In this document: positions 55,998 through 64,000 of the stretch, piece by piece
How the letters are laid out: every line of letters starts with the position of its first letter
Numbering within the stretch: position 1 is the stretch's first letter
Assembly (NCBI RefSeq): GCF_012927125.1
Contig: NZ_JABBFZ010000001.1
Location: forward strand, 186,001-250,000
From: Paraburkholderia antibiotica
Lineage (GTDB): Bacteria > Pseudomonadota > Gammaproteobacteria > Burkholderiales > Burkholderiaceae
Reading direction: 5' to 3'
DNA: 64,000 nt
The notes under the pieces: model-generated
What the model saw: the letters and a program-made list of their open reading frames with translations, nothing else
Told to the model about the DNA's origin: nothing
The model's database searches: none
Made by a program: the position numbers and the translations under genes

Positions 55998-57077
55998 ATG
56001 ATCAGGATCGAGTGCCAGGTCGAGCTGGTGGTGAAGGGGGCGGACGGCCGCGAGGCCAGCCTGTCGGACGTGGTGCCGCTGCTTGCGCTCGTCGGCGAAT
56101 CCGGCAGCATCGCGCAGGCTGCGGCGCTTAAGGGTTTGTCCTACCGGCATGCGTGGGGCTTGCTGCGCGGCATCGAGGAGCGTCTGGGCGGTCCGCTGAT
56201 CGCGAAGGAGCGCGGTCGCGGCTCGGTGCTGTCGGACCTCGGCCATGCGGTGCTGCGCGCGCAACGGCTGTGCGGCGAGCGGCTCGACGGCAATCTGCAG
56301 GCGCTCGCGAGCGAAGTGGCGAGCGATCTGAACCGCTGGCTCGCGCCACCCGCCGACGACGTGCGCATCCACGCGTCGCACGGTTATGCGGTGGCCGCAC
56401 TGGTGACGGCGCTGGTCGCCCGCGATCTGCCGGTCGATATCAAATACCGCGATAGCGCGGATGCGGTGAGCGCGCTGGCGCGCGGCGAATGCGATCTGGC
56501 GGGCTTTCATCTGCCGCTCGGCGAATTTCGCGCGACCTGCGCCGATACGTACCGACGCTGGCTCGATCCGCAGCGTCACGTGCTCGTGCATCTGACGCGC
56601 CGCAAGCAGGGGTTGTTCATCGGCAAGGGCAATCCGAAGCGGCTCGGCGGCCTCGGCGATCTCGCGCGCGACGACATCCGCTTCGTCAATCGCCAGCCGG
56701 GCTCCGGCACGCGGATGCTGCTCGACCTCGCGCTGCGGCGGGTTGGCGTGGACCCGGATCGCGTCAATGGCTACGCGTCGACCGAACTCACGCATTCGGC
56801 GATCGCGGCGTTCGTCGCCAGCGGGATGGCGGACGTGGGCTTCGGCGTGGAGCCGGCCGCGCATCACTTCGGGCTCGACTTCATTCCGATCGTCGACGAG
56901 GACTATTACTTCGCTTGCGACCGCGCGCATCTGACCCGCGCGCCGCTCGCGGCTGTGATCGATCTGCTGCGCGGCAGCGCGTTTCGCCACAGTGTCGAGC
57001 AGCTCGACGGCTACGATCCGAGCGGTTGCGGACGGATCGTCGATCTGGCCGAAGGGCTCGGCGAGACGACGGCGTGA
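55998..57077 (+). CDS. ModE-like HTH regulator with periplasmic-binding-protein-type ligand domain (fds regulator)
   Basis: A 359-residue regulator. Residues about 20–85 form a ModE/LysR-type winged helix (GESGSIAQAAALKGLSYRHAW). From about 110 the protein has a PBP-like domain of the molybdate-binding PF12727 kind (HASHGYAVAALVTAL; RFVNRQPGSGTRMLLDLAL; GYASTELTHSAIAAFVASG). It likely senses formate, molybdate or cofactor and controls the divergent fds operon. The ATG at 55998 is 132 bp from the fdsG start. It may equal the FdsR function of other betaproteobacteria, but the fold differs from LysR, so I give no symbol. Confidence 0.85.
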   Translation: MIRIECQVELVVKGADGREASLSDVVPLLALVGESGSIAQAAALKGLSYRHAWGLLRGIEERLGGPLIAKERGRGSVLSDLGHAVLRAQRLCGERLDGNLQALASEVASDLNRWLAPPADDVRIHASHGYAVAALVTALVARDLPVDIKYRDSADAVSALARGECDLAGFHLPLGEFRATCADTYRRWLDPQRHVLVHLTRRKQGLFIGKGNPKRLGGLGDLARDDIRFVNRQPGSGTRMLLDLALRRVGVDPDRVNGYASTELTHSAIAAFVASGMADVGFGVEPAAHHFGLDFIPIVDEDYYFACDRAHLTRAPLAAVIDLLRGSAFRHSVEQLDGYDPSGCGRIVDLAEGLGETTA

Positions 57078-57219
57078 GCGCGCGATTTACTGTGGCGTAA
57101 GAGCCTGTAAACTTAAAAACGTCGTCGGCGGGCATGTGCCACTGCGCAGCGCGCCGGTTTCCGCTACTCTCTTGGCTTCGCCTCCGCTTTAACCGCGCGC
57201 CACGTCGCGCTGAACCGAC

Positions 57220-57486
57220 ATGAAAGCTCTTCTTCACGCATGTGCCGCCGTTGCCGCGGCAGGTGTGCTTTGCGCCACCGTCTCCGTTGCTTTTGCGCAG
57301 AATTCTCCCGGCGTGCCGGGCGGCATCCTGACCGACGAATTCCGTATCAACGAGCATCCGCAGATGCCGTTCGCGGCGTCCGCGCCGTCGGACAAGTATC
57401 AGCACGGCAAGCGCTCGTCGGCGCGCAAGCGCGGCGACATGGGCGATCCGAATGGCTGTAATCTGCAGTGCCCGAAGGACGAGTGA
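57220..57486 (+). CDS. Small secreted protein of unknown function
   Basis: An 88-residue protein with a clear signal peptide (MKALLHACAAVAAAGVLCAT to about residue 26, AFA cleavage). The mature 60 residues are polar, rich in Pro, Ser, Lys and Arg, and end in CNLQCPKDE with a CxxxC pair that could bind a metal or form a disulfide. No family recognised. A hairpin lies 30 bases after the stop. No strong ribosome binding site was seen. Confidence 0.65.
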   Translation: MKALLHACAAVAAAGVLCATVSVAFAQNSPGVPGGILTDEFRINEHPQMPFAASAPSDKYQHGKRSSARKRGDMGDPNGCNLQCPKDE

Positions 57487-57517
57487 GGTTTCGTTCGGGT
57501 GGTCTGGAAGGTTGATG

Positions 57518-57543
57518 CAACGCCGGCTTTTGGGCCGGCGTTG
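57518..57543. terminator. Hairpin after the small secreted protein gene
   Basis: CAACGCCGGC and GCCGGCGTTG form a perfect 10-bp stem around TTTTGG. The plus-strand tail TAGTTTGT is only mildly T-rich, so termination efficiency is uncertain. Confidence 0.6.
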
Positions 57544-57784
57544 TAGTTTGTGGGCGTGGGTTTTGGGGCTGTCTGTCGTTTCCTGGCTGTTGGTATTTTT
57601 GCGGCTTACGGTTTTTTTTCGGACTTTCGTTTTCCGCGTTGTCTTTGCGGTGGATGACTTTCGTCACCGCCGCGTCGTGAGGGCGGCGGCGGTAGCGGTG
57701 CCGCCGTGCGGCTGCTCTTAATGTGGTCTCGTGGCCGCTACCGTTTGAAGCTGAAGCTGGTCTGCTGCTGGACCCTGGCGTGTC

Positions 57785-58153
57785 TCAAGGTTTCGCGACG
57801 TGCCACATGTCCTTGAAGCCGTCTCCCTTTGCATCGCCCGCCTGTTTATCGGCCGCGTAGCGATACAGCGGATGGCCCTTGTACGCCCATTGCTGCTTGC
57901 CGTCCGCGCTCGGGATCAGCGTCCAGTCGCCCGACGGCTTGTCGGTCGACGCCGCGGTGGCCGCGGGCCAGTTGCTCATGCAGCCGCCGGTGCAGGCGCT
58001 GACGCCGGGCGAGGTGTCCTTGTCGAAGGTGTAGAGGGTCATGCCGTCGGCGGTGACGAAGCGGCCTTCGCTGATTTTGGGCGGCTCGGCGAACGCGCTT
58101 GTATGCAGTGCGGCGAGCGCGAGCGGGGCCAGGAAGAGGATGGTCTTGCGCAT
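57785..58153 (-). CDS. Exported COG4315-type protein (secreted repeat, PF03640)
   Basis: A 122-residue protein with a signal peptide (MRKTILFLAPLALAALHTSAFA) and two copies of the PF03640 repeat: GRFVTADGMTLYTFDKDTSPG and, later, QQWAYKGHPLYRYAADKQAGD. CTGGCMSNWP between them has the conserved Cys pair. Function is unknown, though it is common in envelope lipoproteins. The ATG at 58153 has AGGAG nine bases upstream; a longer frame up to 58735 is not supported. Confidence 0.86.
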   Translation of the reverse strand: MRKTILFLAPLALAALHTSAFAEPPKISEGRFVTADGMTLYTFDKDTSPGVSACTGGCMSNWPAATAASTDKPSGDWTLIPSADGKQQWAYKGHPLYRYAADKQAGDAKGDGFKDMWHVAKP

Positions 58154-58421
58154 GATGCGGGCTCCTGTGTTGACGACGTGTGAGATGACGCGCCTGGGCA
58201 CCAGGCTTGAAACCGCCGACGAAGTCGTGACCATGACCGCAGTCGACATCGCTCGTCTGCGTTGATGCTTCTTCGAGTATAGGCAGCGTAGACAGCGTCG
58301 CTGGCTGCCGTTGCCGTTGTGCGTGCAAGGTAGTGAACGGATGAAGGTGGCCCGATATTCCCGTTCCGGCAACATCCATGCGTTCGGGCGATGCTCGCGC
58401 GCCGCATTGGGCGGGCTGAAA

Positions 58422-58462
58422 AACAAAAAACCCCGATAGCGCGACGGCAATCGGGGTTTTTC
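58422..58462. terminator. Rho-independent terminator
   Basis: AAAACCCCGAT and ATCGGGGTTTT pair, with A-rich sequence on the left and T5 on the right. It lies in the gap upstream of the COG4315 gene, with no plain gene on either side, so it may serve an undetected or lost gene. Confidence 0.8.
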
Positions 58463-59013
58463 GTGAGGCAGGCGGGTGAGCCATGCCGGAGTTTGGGGCG
58501 GCGTCAACCGAATTATGGCCTCCGATCCTTGGCAGGTAAGGCTATAAGTTTCCATGAATCGATAACAACCCCCAAAAGCCCCCTTATTGCCAGCCTTGCT
58601 GGACGCTTTCCATAGCTTCCTCGTCGACGGCGATCCTGAGCCGAAGGACTGCCGTAAGTTCGTCGAGAGTCCAAGCGGTGATCGGCATCGTACAATCGCG
58701 AGCGACGAACCCAAAGTGGGCGCGGAGAAGGTCATCTGCCTCGTGAGAGAAGGGTCGGGGACTTCTGCGGGCGGGCGGCGCGCGGTCGAGCGCGGGGCGC
58801 ATCCCTTTGTTCGGCGCGGACATCACGCGGCGCGTGCTGGCCGCGATCGCGCGCCGCTGAGCGTGCACAAAAATCTGCTGCTCGGGCTCGCGTCGGCTGT
58901 CGCTGCGCGCCTCGCGGCTGCGGGCAGCGCGTCACGTTGCAGGCTGTTCCGGTGCTCGCCGAGCGCACGCGTGTCGGCGCGCTACTCATTAAGCGAGGCG
59001 GATGCTAGCTACA
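58463..59013 (-). other. Intergenic stretch with a possible gene remnant
   Basis: No intact gene is convincing in these 550 bases. On the minus strand a 34-residue stretch ending at 58584 (MPITAWTLDELTAVLRLRIA and on to VQQGWQ) looks protein-like with normal codon use, but the sequence before it (58690–58868) does not. It may be the 3' end of a decayed gene. GC content drops here towards the low-GC gene at 59014. Confidence 0.35.
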
Positions 59014-59769
59014 TTAACGCTGCAATACTTCGCGCAATAGCATAGCGACCGCCGTAGAGCCCAGCGCAAGAGGTAAGCCTGCATCAATGAAGAGCCATCT
59101 GAGGTTTTGGCTTTTCAGAAAAAATTTGAACCAGGCATCGAATCTTCCCAGCGATACAGGTATGCGCGCCGACGTGACGGTCTGTTCGATGCTTTCCATG
59201 GCGGATTTGAGCTTGGTCATATCGTTTCGGATGTGTACCAGGCTTTCGATGGCGGCGCGTTTGTTCAATTCTTGCGCGTCCTTCATTGCTTCCCGCACGC
59301 TCGATTCCCAGCCGGCAATACGATTCGTCATTTCTTGAAGTGAGGTCGACACCCGGTAACCTGAAGATGCTTGACTCTTCCACCAGTTGTATAGGGTAGA
59401 TTGGCGAGGGTCAGCCGGATAATCCGCGTGCTGGGAACCTAACGTTGATCCCGTTTGAAATGCGACTTTTGTGCCGGTCAGTCTGATGCGCCACTCGATA
59501 AAAGCATCGAAGAAATACCATGCGAAATGGACAAGCAGATAAGTAGTGACAATAAGCAGCCCCTTGTTGATCAGGGTGCTGGTTAGGCCAGTAAACTGCA
59601 ATCCGAGGATAGTGGATTGTGGATTGACGTGTAGATCTCCAAGCACGCTTGCGATTGAGACGAAGCTTGCAATAAGAAGATTGCGTTTGACCTTTAGCGC
59701 ATCATCGCTCATCTCAGGAGCAACTGGCTCTCCAAGGATTTTTCCAACTGCTTCCAAGTTATCTGTCAT
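59014..59769 (-). CDS. Orphan low-GC membrane protein, unknown function
   Basis: A 251-residue protein with base composition clearly lower in GC than the window. A hydrophobic helix near 30–48 (LLIASFVSIASVLGDL), another at about 68–88 (GLLIVTTYLLVHFAWYFF), and one at the C-terminus (about 228–246, LPLALGSTAVAMLL) are predicted. The middle (about 130–205) is polar and helical with coiled-coil character (EMTNRIAGWESSVREAMKDA). An AGG-containing ribosome binding site precedes the ATG. No family recognised. Position in an eroded island and composition suggest horizontal transfer. Confidence 0.75.
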   Translation of the reverse strand: MTDNLEAVGKILGEPVAPEMSDDALKVKRNLLIASFVSIASVLGDLHVNPQSTILGLQFTGLTSTLINKGLLIVTTYLLVHFAWYFFDAFIEWRIRLTGTKVAFQTGSTLGSQHADYPADPRQSTLYNWWKSQASSGYRVSTSLQEMTNRIAGWESSVREAMKDAQELNKRAAIESLVHIRNDMTKLKSAMESIEQTVTSARIPVSLGRFDAWFKFFLKSQNLRWLFIDAGLPLALGSTAVAMLLREVLQR

Positions 59770-59914
59770 TTCTACCTGTGCTAACTAGCCGTACGAGAAC
59801 ACGTCAATTTCAGCTTTGTTGAGAATGACGAAACCTGGGCGCCATTCTCTTGATGTCCGACTGGGGCCCGACGCAACACATGCGAAGCGTTTCAGGCTCC
59901 AAGTCGTCGTTCGG

Positions 59915-60352
59915 CTAGCCTTGTGCGCAAGCCGGCGGCTCTCCTTGATGTTGCACGTTAACCATCCACGGCACACCAAACCGATCTACCAGCATTCCAA
60001 AACCGGCCGTCCAGAACGTTTTCTGCAACGGCATTGTCACTTGGCCGCCCAGCGCTAAGGCATTGAAAAACTTCTCGGCTGATACCGGATCATCCGCCGT
60101 CACTGAAAGACTGAAACCGGAATGCGCCGAATTACCCGTGCTGCAATCACCGTCGGACATGAGCACGTGCGTTTTGCCGATCGCGAGAGTCGCGTGCATG
60201 ATCTTGTCCATGCTTTCCGGCGGCACCGGCGAACCTTGGGGCGCATCCCGGAAGCGCATCTTCAGCAGTTCCTTGGCGCCAAGCGCATCACAATAAAAAC
60301 CGATGGCTTCTTCGCATCGGCCGTTAAAAAAAAGGTACGGTTGAATTTCCAT
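59915..60352 (-). CDS. PhnB-like VOC protein
   Basis: A 145-residue protein of the PhnB/3-demethylubiquinone methyltransferase-like VOC group: MEIQPYLFFNGRCEEAIGFY at the start, then MHATLAIGKTHVLMSD, and WTAGFGMLVDRFGVPWMVNV near the end. Members bind small molecules but mostly lack a known activity; the name PhnB is historical. GAGAACC is a fair ribosome binding site. It lies between the orphan membrane gene and the integrase fragment. Confidence 0.87.
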   Translation of the reverse strand: MEIQPYLFFNGRCEEAIGFYCDALGAKELLKMRFRDAPQGSPVPPESMDKIMHATLAIGKTHVLMSDGDCSTGNSAHSGFSLSVTADDPVSAEKFFNALALGGQVTMPLQKTFWTAGFGMLVDRFGVPWMVNVQHQGEPPACAQG

Positions 60353-60442
60353 TCTGGTTCTCAGAAAGTAGGTAAAAGGAGAATGCCAACGGTCTTGCCG
60401 GTGGCGTCGAGCGTCCGTTTATGGCCGAATCTACCTCAAGGG

Positions 60443-60685
60443 TCAATGCTGGCCGCCAGGCTTGTCGCGGGCTTCGTCGCGGCACCGCTTGCGGGCCTCG
60501 ACGAGCGTCACGGCGGGGTAGATGCCAAGGGCGAGACTTTGCTCCTTGCCGACGAACCGGTACTTGAGCACCCATCGCTTGCCGCCGGCCGACGTGACCA
60601 GTAGGTGCAGGCCACCTCCGTCGAACAGCTTCTGCTGCTTCTCCGCCGGCTTGGCATTACGAATCGCCATATCGGTCAAGGCCAT
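60443..60685 (-). pseudogene. Truncated P4-type tyrosine integrase (N-terminal domain only)
   Basis: An 80-residue frame starting MALTDMAIRNAKPAEKQQKL and containing LFDGGGLHLLVTSAGGKRWV and KEQSLALGIYPAVTLVEARK, the N-terminal DUF4102 domain of P4-like island integrases (normally about 400 residues). It stops shortly after, and the core-binding and catalytic domains are gone. It points away from the tmRNA 3' end, 189 bp downstream of it, on the same strand: the layout of an island that used tmRNA as its attachment site and then decayed. Confidence 0.85.
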
Positions 60686-60750
60686 GTGTGTTTCCGTGCG
60701 TGTCTGCCGCGTTGGGGGGGCGATTTGCTGAACAATGAAACACCCCCAAG

Positions 60751-60771
60751 ACAACCCCCGCCTGGGGTTGT
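60751..60771. repeat. Small GC hairpin between integrase remnant and tmRNA
   Basis: ACAACCCC and GGGGTTGT pair around CGCCT. It may be a leftover of the island's recombination region or a weak processing signal. Confidence 0.45.
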
Positions 60772-60803
60772 AGCTACTGGGGATTGTTGGTGAAAGATTG
60801 CAA

Positions 60804-60840
60804 TAAAAAACCCCCGCGAGGCAAGGCCAGGCGGGGGTTC
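60804..60840 (-). terminator. Terminator of the tmRNA gene
   Basis: On the minus strand CCCCCGC pairs with GCGGGGG and is followed by T6, about 35 bases past the mature 3' CCA of tmRNA. Confidence 0.88.
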
Positions 60841-60873
60841 TTGGTCAAACGTGGTGAACGTTTGGAAGGTATT

Positions 60874-61243
60874 TGGTGGAGGCGGCGGGAATCGAACCCG
60901 CGTCCAGAAGTCCTCTACGACCAGTTCTACATGTTTAGTTCTGTCTTTTGATTTAACCGCAGCGACGCGGACGAACACGCTGCGCTACGGCGATTCACTA
61001 GATTTTCGACCCGGACGTCGTGACGCCGCCAAGGCTTAACTGACGTATATGACCTCTGTCGGTATTGCTACCGGTCTTGCGACACTAGCCCGTCAGTGAA
61101 CTAGGCAGAGGACGGCGGCCCTTAGGCTGCCAGTGCGAACGTATCGTCGTTTGCAGTTACGTTTTTCCCATTGATTAACGAGGTGACGGGTCCTCGACAT
61201 GCCCTAGCCGCTTCGCAACCCCTGTCGAAACCAGGTCGCCCCC
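60874..61243 (-). ncRNA. ssrA: tmRNA (SsrA)
   Basis: A 370-nt RNA that frees stalled ribosomes and tags incomplete proteins. Its 5' end GGGGGCGACC pairs with the 3' end GCCTCCA and an encoded CCA (60876–60874) to make the tRNA-like acceptor. The T-arm GGTTCGATTCC is present. The tag reading frame at 61154–61122 gives ANDDTFALAA then a stop. The pseudoknot-rich part lies between. The 3' end is also the likely attachment site used by the degraded island next to it. Confidence 0.95.
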
Positions 61244-61389
61244 GCGGTTCGTTGCTCACATATATGAGCCAGTGGAGATTTTACAATAGATTGATGGGCG
61301 CGTTGTGTGTTCCTGCGGTCGACGGAGGTTGCAACTTCGTTAGCAAGTGTGTCGACTGGGTCTTTCAGACGCGTTTTGTCACTCATCCA

Positions 61390-62103
61390 TCAGCCGATGT
61401 CGCGCAGCAGCGTCTGCAGCTCGACCGGCGATTGCACCACATGCTGCGCGTGCCATTGCGTCGGCGGAATGTCGTTGCCGCAATAGCCGTACGCCGCCGC
61501 GATGGTCTTCATGCCGGCGGCAAACCCGGCCTGCACGTCGCGCAGGTCGTCGCCGACATAGACGACGCGCTCCGGCGCGACGTTCAGTTCGCGCGCCGCG
61601 TGCAGCAACGGCGCCGGATGCGGCTTCGAATGAGGCGTGGTGTCGCCGCTCACGACGCAGCCGGCGCGCTCTTCGAGTCCCAGTTGCGCGACCAGCGGCT
61701 CGGTCAGTTGCGTGACCTTGTTCGTCACGATGCCCCAGCGCACGCCGCGTGCGTCGAGGTCGTCGAGCACTTCGGCGATGCCGGGAAAAAGCGTGGTTTC
61801 GATGCACAGATCCGCTTCGTAGTTGGCGAGGAACTCCTCGCGCATCGACGCAAACTCGTGGTGGTCCGGGCCGATGCCGAACGCGCCGCCGATCAACCCA
61901 CGCGCGCCGGCCGAGGCCAGCGGACGCAGTTTTTCGAGCGGAACCATGTCGAGGCCGCGGTCGTGGCGCATCTTGTTGACGGCGGCCGCGAGGTCGGGCG
62001 CTGTGTCGGCAAGCGTGCCGTCGAGGTCGAACAGCACGGCCTGGCAAAAGCCGAGCATGTTCTCGTTGTCTTCGCGTTGGGGCAGGGGAGTCGGGTCGCT
62101 CAT
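61390..62103 (-). CDS. gph: Phosphoglycolate phosphatase (HAD superfamily)
   Basis: A 237-residue HAD-family phosphatase that hydrolyses 2-phosphoglycolate from photorespiration-like reactions and DNA repair. The catalytic Asp is in VLFDLDGTLADTAPDL, motif II is IVTNK, and motifs III–IV are HSKPHPAPLLHA and VYVGDDLRDVQAG. The cap domain is of the small helical type. It follows ubiG after 28 bases on the same strand, so they are probably one transcript. Confidence 0.92.
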   Translation of the reverse strand: MSDPTPLPQREDNENMLGFCQAVLFDLDGTLADTAPDLAAAVNKMRHDRGLDMVPLEKLRPLASAGARGLIGGAFGIGPDHHEFASMREEFLANYEADLCIETTLFPGIAEVLDDLDARGVRWGIVTNKVTQLTEPLVAQLGLEERAGCVVSGDTTPHSKPHPAPLLHAARELNVAPERVVYVGDDLRDVQAGFAAGMKTIAAAYGYCGNDIPPTQWHAQHVVQSPVELQTLLRDIG

Positions 62104-62131
62104 TGTTCGTTGGGTGCGGCGTTCAGACGGC

Positions 62132-62830
62132 TCAGGCTTCGCGGCGGCACGCGAGCATGTAGTTGACGCTCGTGTCGGCCGACAGCGTGAAGTGCTTGCT
62201 GAGCGGGTTGTAGACGATGCCTTTGATGTCCGCCGTGTGCAGGCCGGCGGCGCGCACGAAGCCGGCGAGCTCGGACGGGCGGATGAAGCGTGTGTAGTCG
62301 TGAGTGCCTTTCGGCAGCATCCGCGCGATGTATTCGGCGCCGATCACTGCGAACAGATACGACTTCACGTTGCGGTTCAGCGTCGAGAAGAAGACCCAGC
62401 CGCCCGGCTTCACGAGGTTCTTGCAGGCCTCGACGATCGCAGCCGGTTCGGGCACATGCTCGAGCATTTCCATGCAGGTGACTACGTCGTAGGTGCCGGG
62501 TTCGCGGGCCGCGAGCGCCTCGGCGGCGATTTCTTCGTAATCGACGGTTACACCACTTTCAAGGCTGTGAAGATCGGCGACGCCAAGCGCCTGCGTCGAC
62601 AGGTCGATACCCTTCACATGAGCACCGAGCCCCGCCATCGATTCCGACAGGATGCCGCCGCCGCAACCAATATCGAGCACTTTTTTGCTGGCGAGATGGG
62701 CGTGCGCGTCGATCCAGCTCAGGCGGATCGGATTCAGTTCGTGCAGCGGTTTGAATTCGGCGTTCGGATCCCACCACCGGTGCGCGAGGTCGCTGAATTT
62801 CTGTAGTTCGTGGGGATCGGCGTTGGTCAT
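62132..62830 (-). CDS. ubiG: Ubiquinone biosynthesis O-methyltransferase
   Basis: A 232-residue SAM-dependent enzyme that performs both O-methylations of ubiquinone synthesis. The SAM site is [16 protein letters not shown] (about 50–65), followed by VKGIDLS and [21 protein letters not shown]-like [20 protein letters not shown] at the start is diagnostic of UbiG. The position after ompA and before gph is usual in Burkholderia-type genomes. The shared terminator and promoter regions are on the ompA side. Confidence 0.95.
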   Translation of the reverse strand: MTNADPHELQKFSDLAHRWWDPNAEFKPLHELNPIRLSWIDAHAHLASKKVLDIGCGGGILSESMAGLGAHVKGIDLSTQALGVADLHSLESGVTVDYEEIAAEALAAREPGTYDVVTCMEMLEHVPEPAAIVEACKNLVKPGGWVFFSTLNRNVKSYLFAVIGAEYIARMLPKGTHDYTRFIRPSELAGFVRAAGLHTADIKGIVYNPLSKHFTLSADTSVNYMLACRREA

Positions 62831-63020
62831 GGCGAAAGCTGCCTCGATGAGAGCGGTGAGCGGGCGCTCGAGGATAAACCCCGAGTATATAGGGCGAGAG
62901 ACAGGGCGGCAAAAACGCGGGCAGGACGGGGTGAGCGTCGGCCGGTAGCGGTGGGGGGAGGCCGCGGTCCCTTGCGTGCCGGCGGGGGCGCTACGCTACG
63001 CCTCCGAATGGCGGCGCGCA

Positions 63021-63050
63021 TAAAAAAAGCCCCGCCGGAGCGGGGCTTTC
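63021..63050 (-). terminator. Terminator after ompA
   Basis: On the minus strand AAGCCCCGC pairs with GCGGGGCTT and is followed by T7. It ends ompA 25 bases past its stop. Confidence 0.92.
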
Positions 63051-63071
63051 GATACTGCGGTAATTTGCAGC

Positions 63072-63719
63072 TTACTGCTTCGGCGTACCGACCACTTCGA
63101 CTTCCACGCGGCGGTCCGGTGCGAGGCAGGCGATGAGTTGCTTGCGGTTCTTCTGGTTGCAACCGGTGGTAACCGGGTTGCGACGGCCCTTGCCTTCCGT
63201 GTAGATACGGTTGGCTTCGACGCCCTTGCTGACCAGGAATGCCTTCACAGCTTGAGCACGGCGCAGCGACAGACGGTCGTTGTACGCGTCCGAACCGATA
63301 CGGTCGGTGTGGCCCGTTGCAACGACGACTTCGAGGTTGATGCCCTGAATCTTCGCTGCCAGTTCGCTCAGGCGTTCCTTGCCAGCCGGCTTCAGGATTG
63401 CCTTGTCGAAGTCGAACAGCGCGTCAGCTTGATACGTAATCTTTTCGCTGGAGATGGCCTGTGCCGGAGCGACCGGAGCCGGCGGGGTCGGAGCTTGAGC
63501 AACCAGAGCGCCGTCGCACTTGGCGTTAGCCGTTGCGGGCGTCCAGAATGCATCGCGCCAGCAAAGCTCGTTCGTGCCGTTCATCCACACGTATTCGCCA
63601 GTACCATTCACCCAGTTGTCGTTGGTAGCTTGTCGCGACGCCGGCACCGATTGGGCCATGGCGGATGCAGCCATAACTGCGGTAGCTGCAATGAACGCGA
63701 GCTTTGAAAGTTTATTCAT
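63072..63719 (-). CDS. ompA: OmpA-family outer-membrane protein
   Basis: A 215-residue protein with a signal peptide (MNKLSKLAFIAATAVMAASA, cleaved at AMA-Q). Residues 25–75 are a short N-terminal segment with WVNGTGEYVWMNGTNELCWR, too small for an eight-stranded barrel. A Pro-rich linker leads to the OmpA C-terminal peptidoglycan-binding domain (about 95–205), with TGHTDRIGSDAYNDRLSLRR and TEGKGRRNPVTTGC. It should link outer membrane and cell wall. An AGGAG site precedes the ATG. The lack of a full barrel is typical of this Burkholderia form. Confidence 0.93.
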   Translation of the reverse strand: MNKLSKLAFIAATAVMAASAMAQSVPASRQATNDNWVNGTGEYVWMNGTNELCWRDAFWTPATANAKCDGALVAQAPTPPAPVAPAQAISSEKITYQADALFDFDKAILKPAGKERLSELAAKIQGINLEVVVATGHTDRIGSDAYNDRLSLRRAQAVKAFLVSKGVEANRIYTEGKGRRNPVTTGCNQKNRKQLIACLAPDRRVEVEVVGTPKQ

Positions 63720-64000
63720 ATTTCTCCTCTCGAAATTGAGATTACCGCAGGTTTACTGCGAGCCTGTTGACGAAGACAAGTCATACATTGCTCGAAGTAT
63801 AACATTGGTGCGGAACAAAAACCGTTTGTGTAGACTTCGAGCAGTGTCTGACTCTTTGTGCGTTGGCATTTTGCCATATCGTTCCCTTCCGACGAAAAAA
63901 AAATCCACCCCCCATCAAATCCCCCTTCAATTGTGGTGCATGCGCAACAAATGCTTTTCCCGGAGTGGTCCGTCAGCTCTGGCTGAGCGGCGAATTGCCG
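63720..64000 (-). promoter_or_regulatory. Leader and promoter region of ompA
   Basis: About 280 bases with no gene. A TATACT -10 element is at 63801–63796 on the minus strand, which would give a leader of about 70 nt. The AT-rich tract around 63890–63930 contains an A9 run. A gene such as gyrA often precedes ompA in related genomes and may begin beyond the right edge. Confidence 0.45.

Noticed and set aside
58584..58868. 94-residue minus-strand frame
   Set aside because: Only the last 34 codons look coding; the upstream part reads as shadow sequence, so it is noted as a possible remnant rather than a gene.
59785..59979. 64-residue minus-strand frame ending FVILNKAEIDVFSYG
   Set aside because: Its start overlaps the end of the PhnB-like gene in another frame and no family or ribosome binding site fits; the C-terminal part could be a gene scrap but evidence is too thin.
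60324..60575. Frame overlapping the integrase remnant
   Set aside because: It is the out-of-frame reading of the same integrase fragment.

Overview
The window is GC-rich chromosomal DNA whose codon use, gene content and gene order (ompA–ubiG–gph beside tmRNA, fdsGBA-D, xdhABC–add–guaD, fbp–pepN) point to a betaproteobacterium of the Burkholderia/Paraburkholderia group. The tmRNA tag peptide reads ANDDTFALAA, which fits that group. The genus is inferred, not proven.

Left end (1–7520): the N-terminal part of a tyrosine integrase sits directly downstream of a tRNA-Thr(CGT) gene, so a genomic island or prophage probably extends off the left edge. Next come fructose-1,6-bisphosphatase, aminopeptidase N, a DUF4136 lipoprotein, and a GDT1/UPF0016 membrane protein preceded by a yybP-ykoY-type manganese riboswitch.

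Main feature (7521–26509): an aryl polyene (APE) pigment cluster. Sixteen genes, mostly overlapping or touching, run on the plus strand: chain-length-factor-like KS, lysophospholipid-type acyltransferase, two ACPs, a membrane protein, a fused AMP-ligase/dehydratase, a GT2–acyltransferase fusion, a MIO-type aromatic amino acid ammonia-lyase, thioesterase, LolA-like carrier, MMPL exporter, KS, dehydratase, ketoreductase and two more KSs, then a small exported protein. A methyltransferase (minus strand) and a flavin-dependent halogenase-like protein (plus strand) are divergent at its end. Together they would make an aryl starter from an aromatic amino acid, extend and reduce it to a conjugated polyene on ACPs, load it onto a lipid and export it to the outer membrane. 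No phosphopantetheinyl transferase is present here.

Middle (26600–48400): a purine-catabolism block on the minus strand (xdhA, xdhB, xdhC, add, guaD), a heptanucleotide tandem repeat before dsbB, an amidase, a CPA2 antiporter, a peptidase C26 with a long disordered N-terminus, a VOC protein, a DUF2968 protein, an unknown single-pass membrane protein, a GNAT acetyltransferase, a citrate-type MFS transporter and a TPR/GT9 protein.

Right part (48600–64000): an FAD monooxygenase preceded by a large inverted repeat; the soluble NAD-linked molybdenum formate dehydrogenase operon fdsG-B-A-D, lacking fdsC/fdhD between fdsA and fdsD, with a divergent ModE-like regulator; small exported proteins; a lower-GC stretch with an orphan membrane gene and a truncated P4-type integrase next to tmRNA (an eroded island); then gph, ubiG and an OmpA-family porin.
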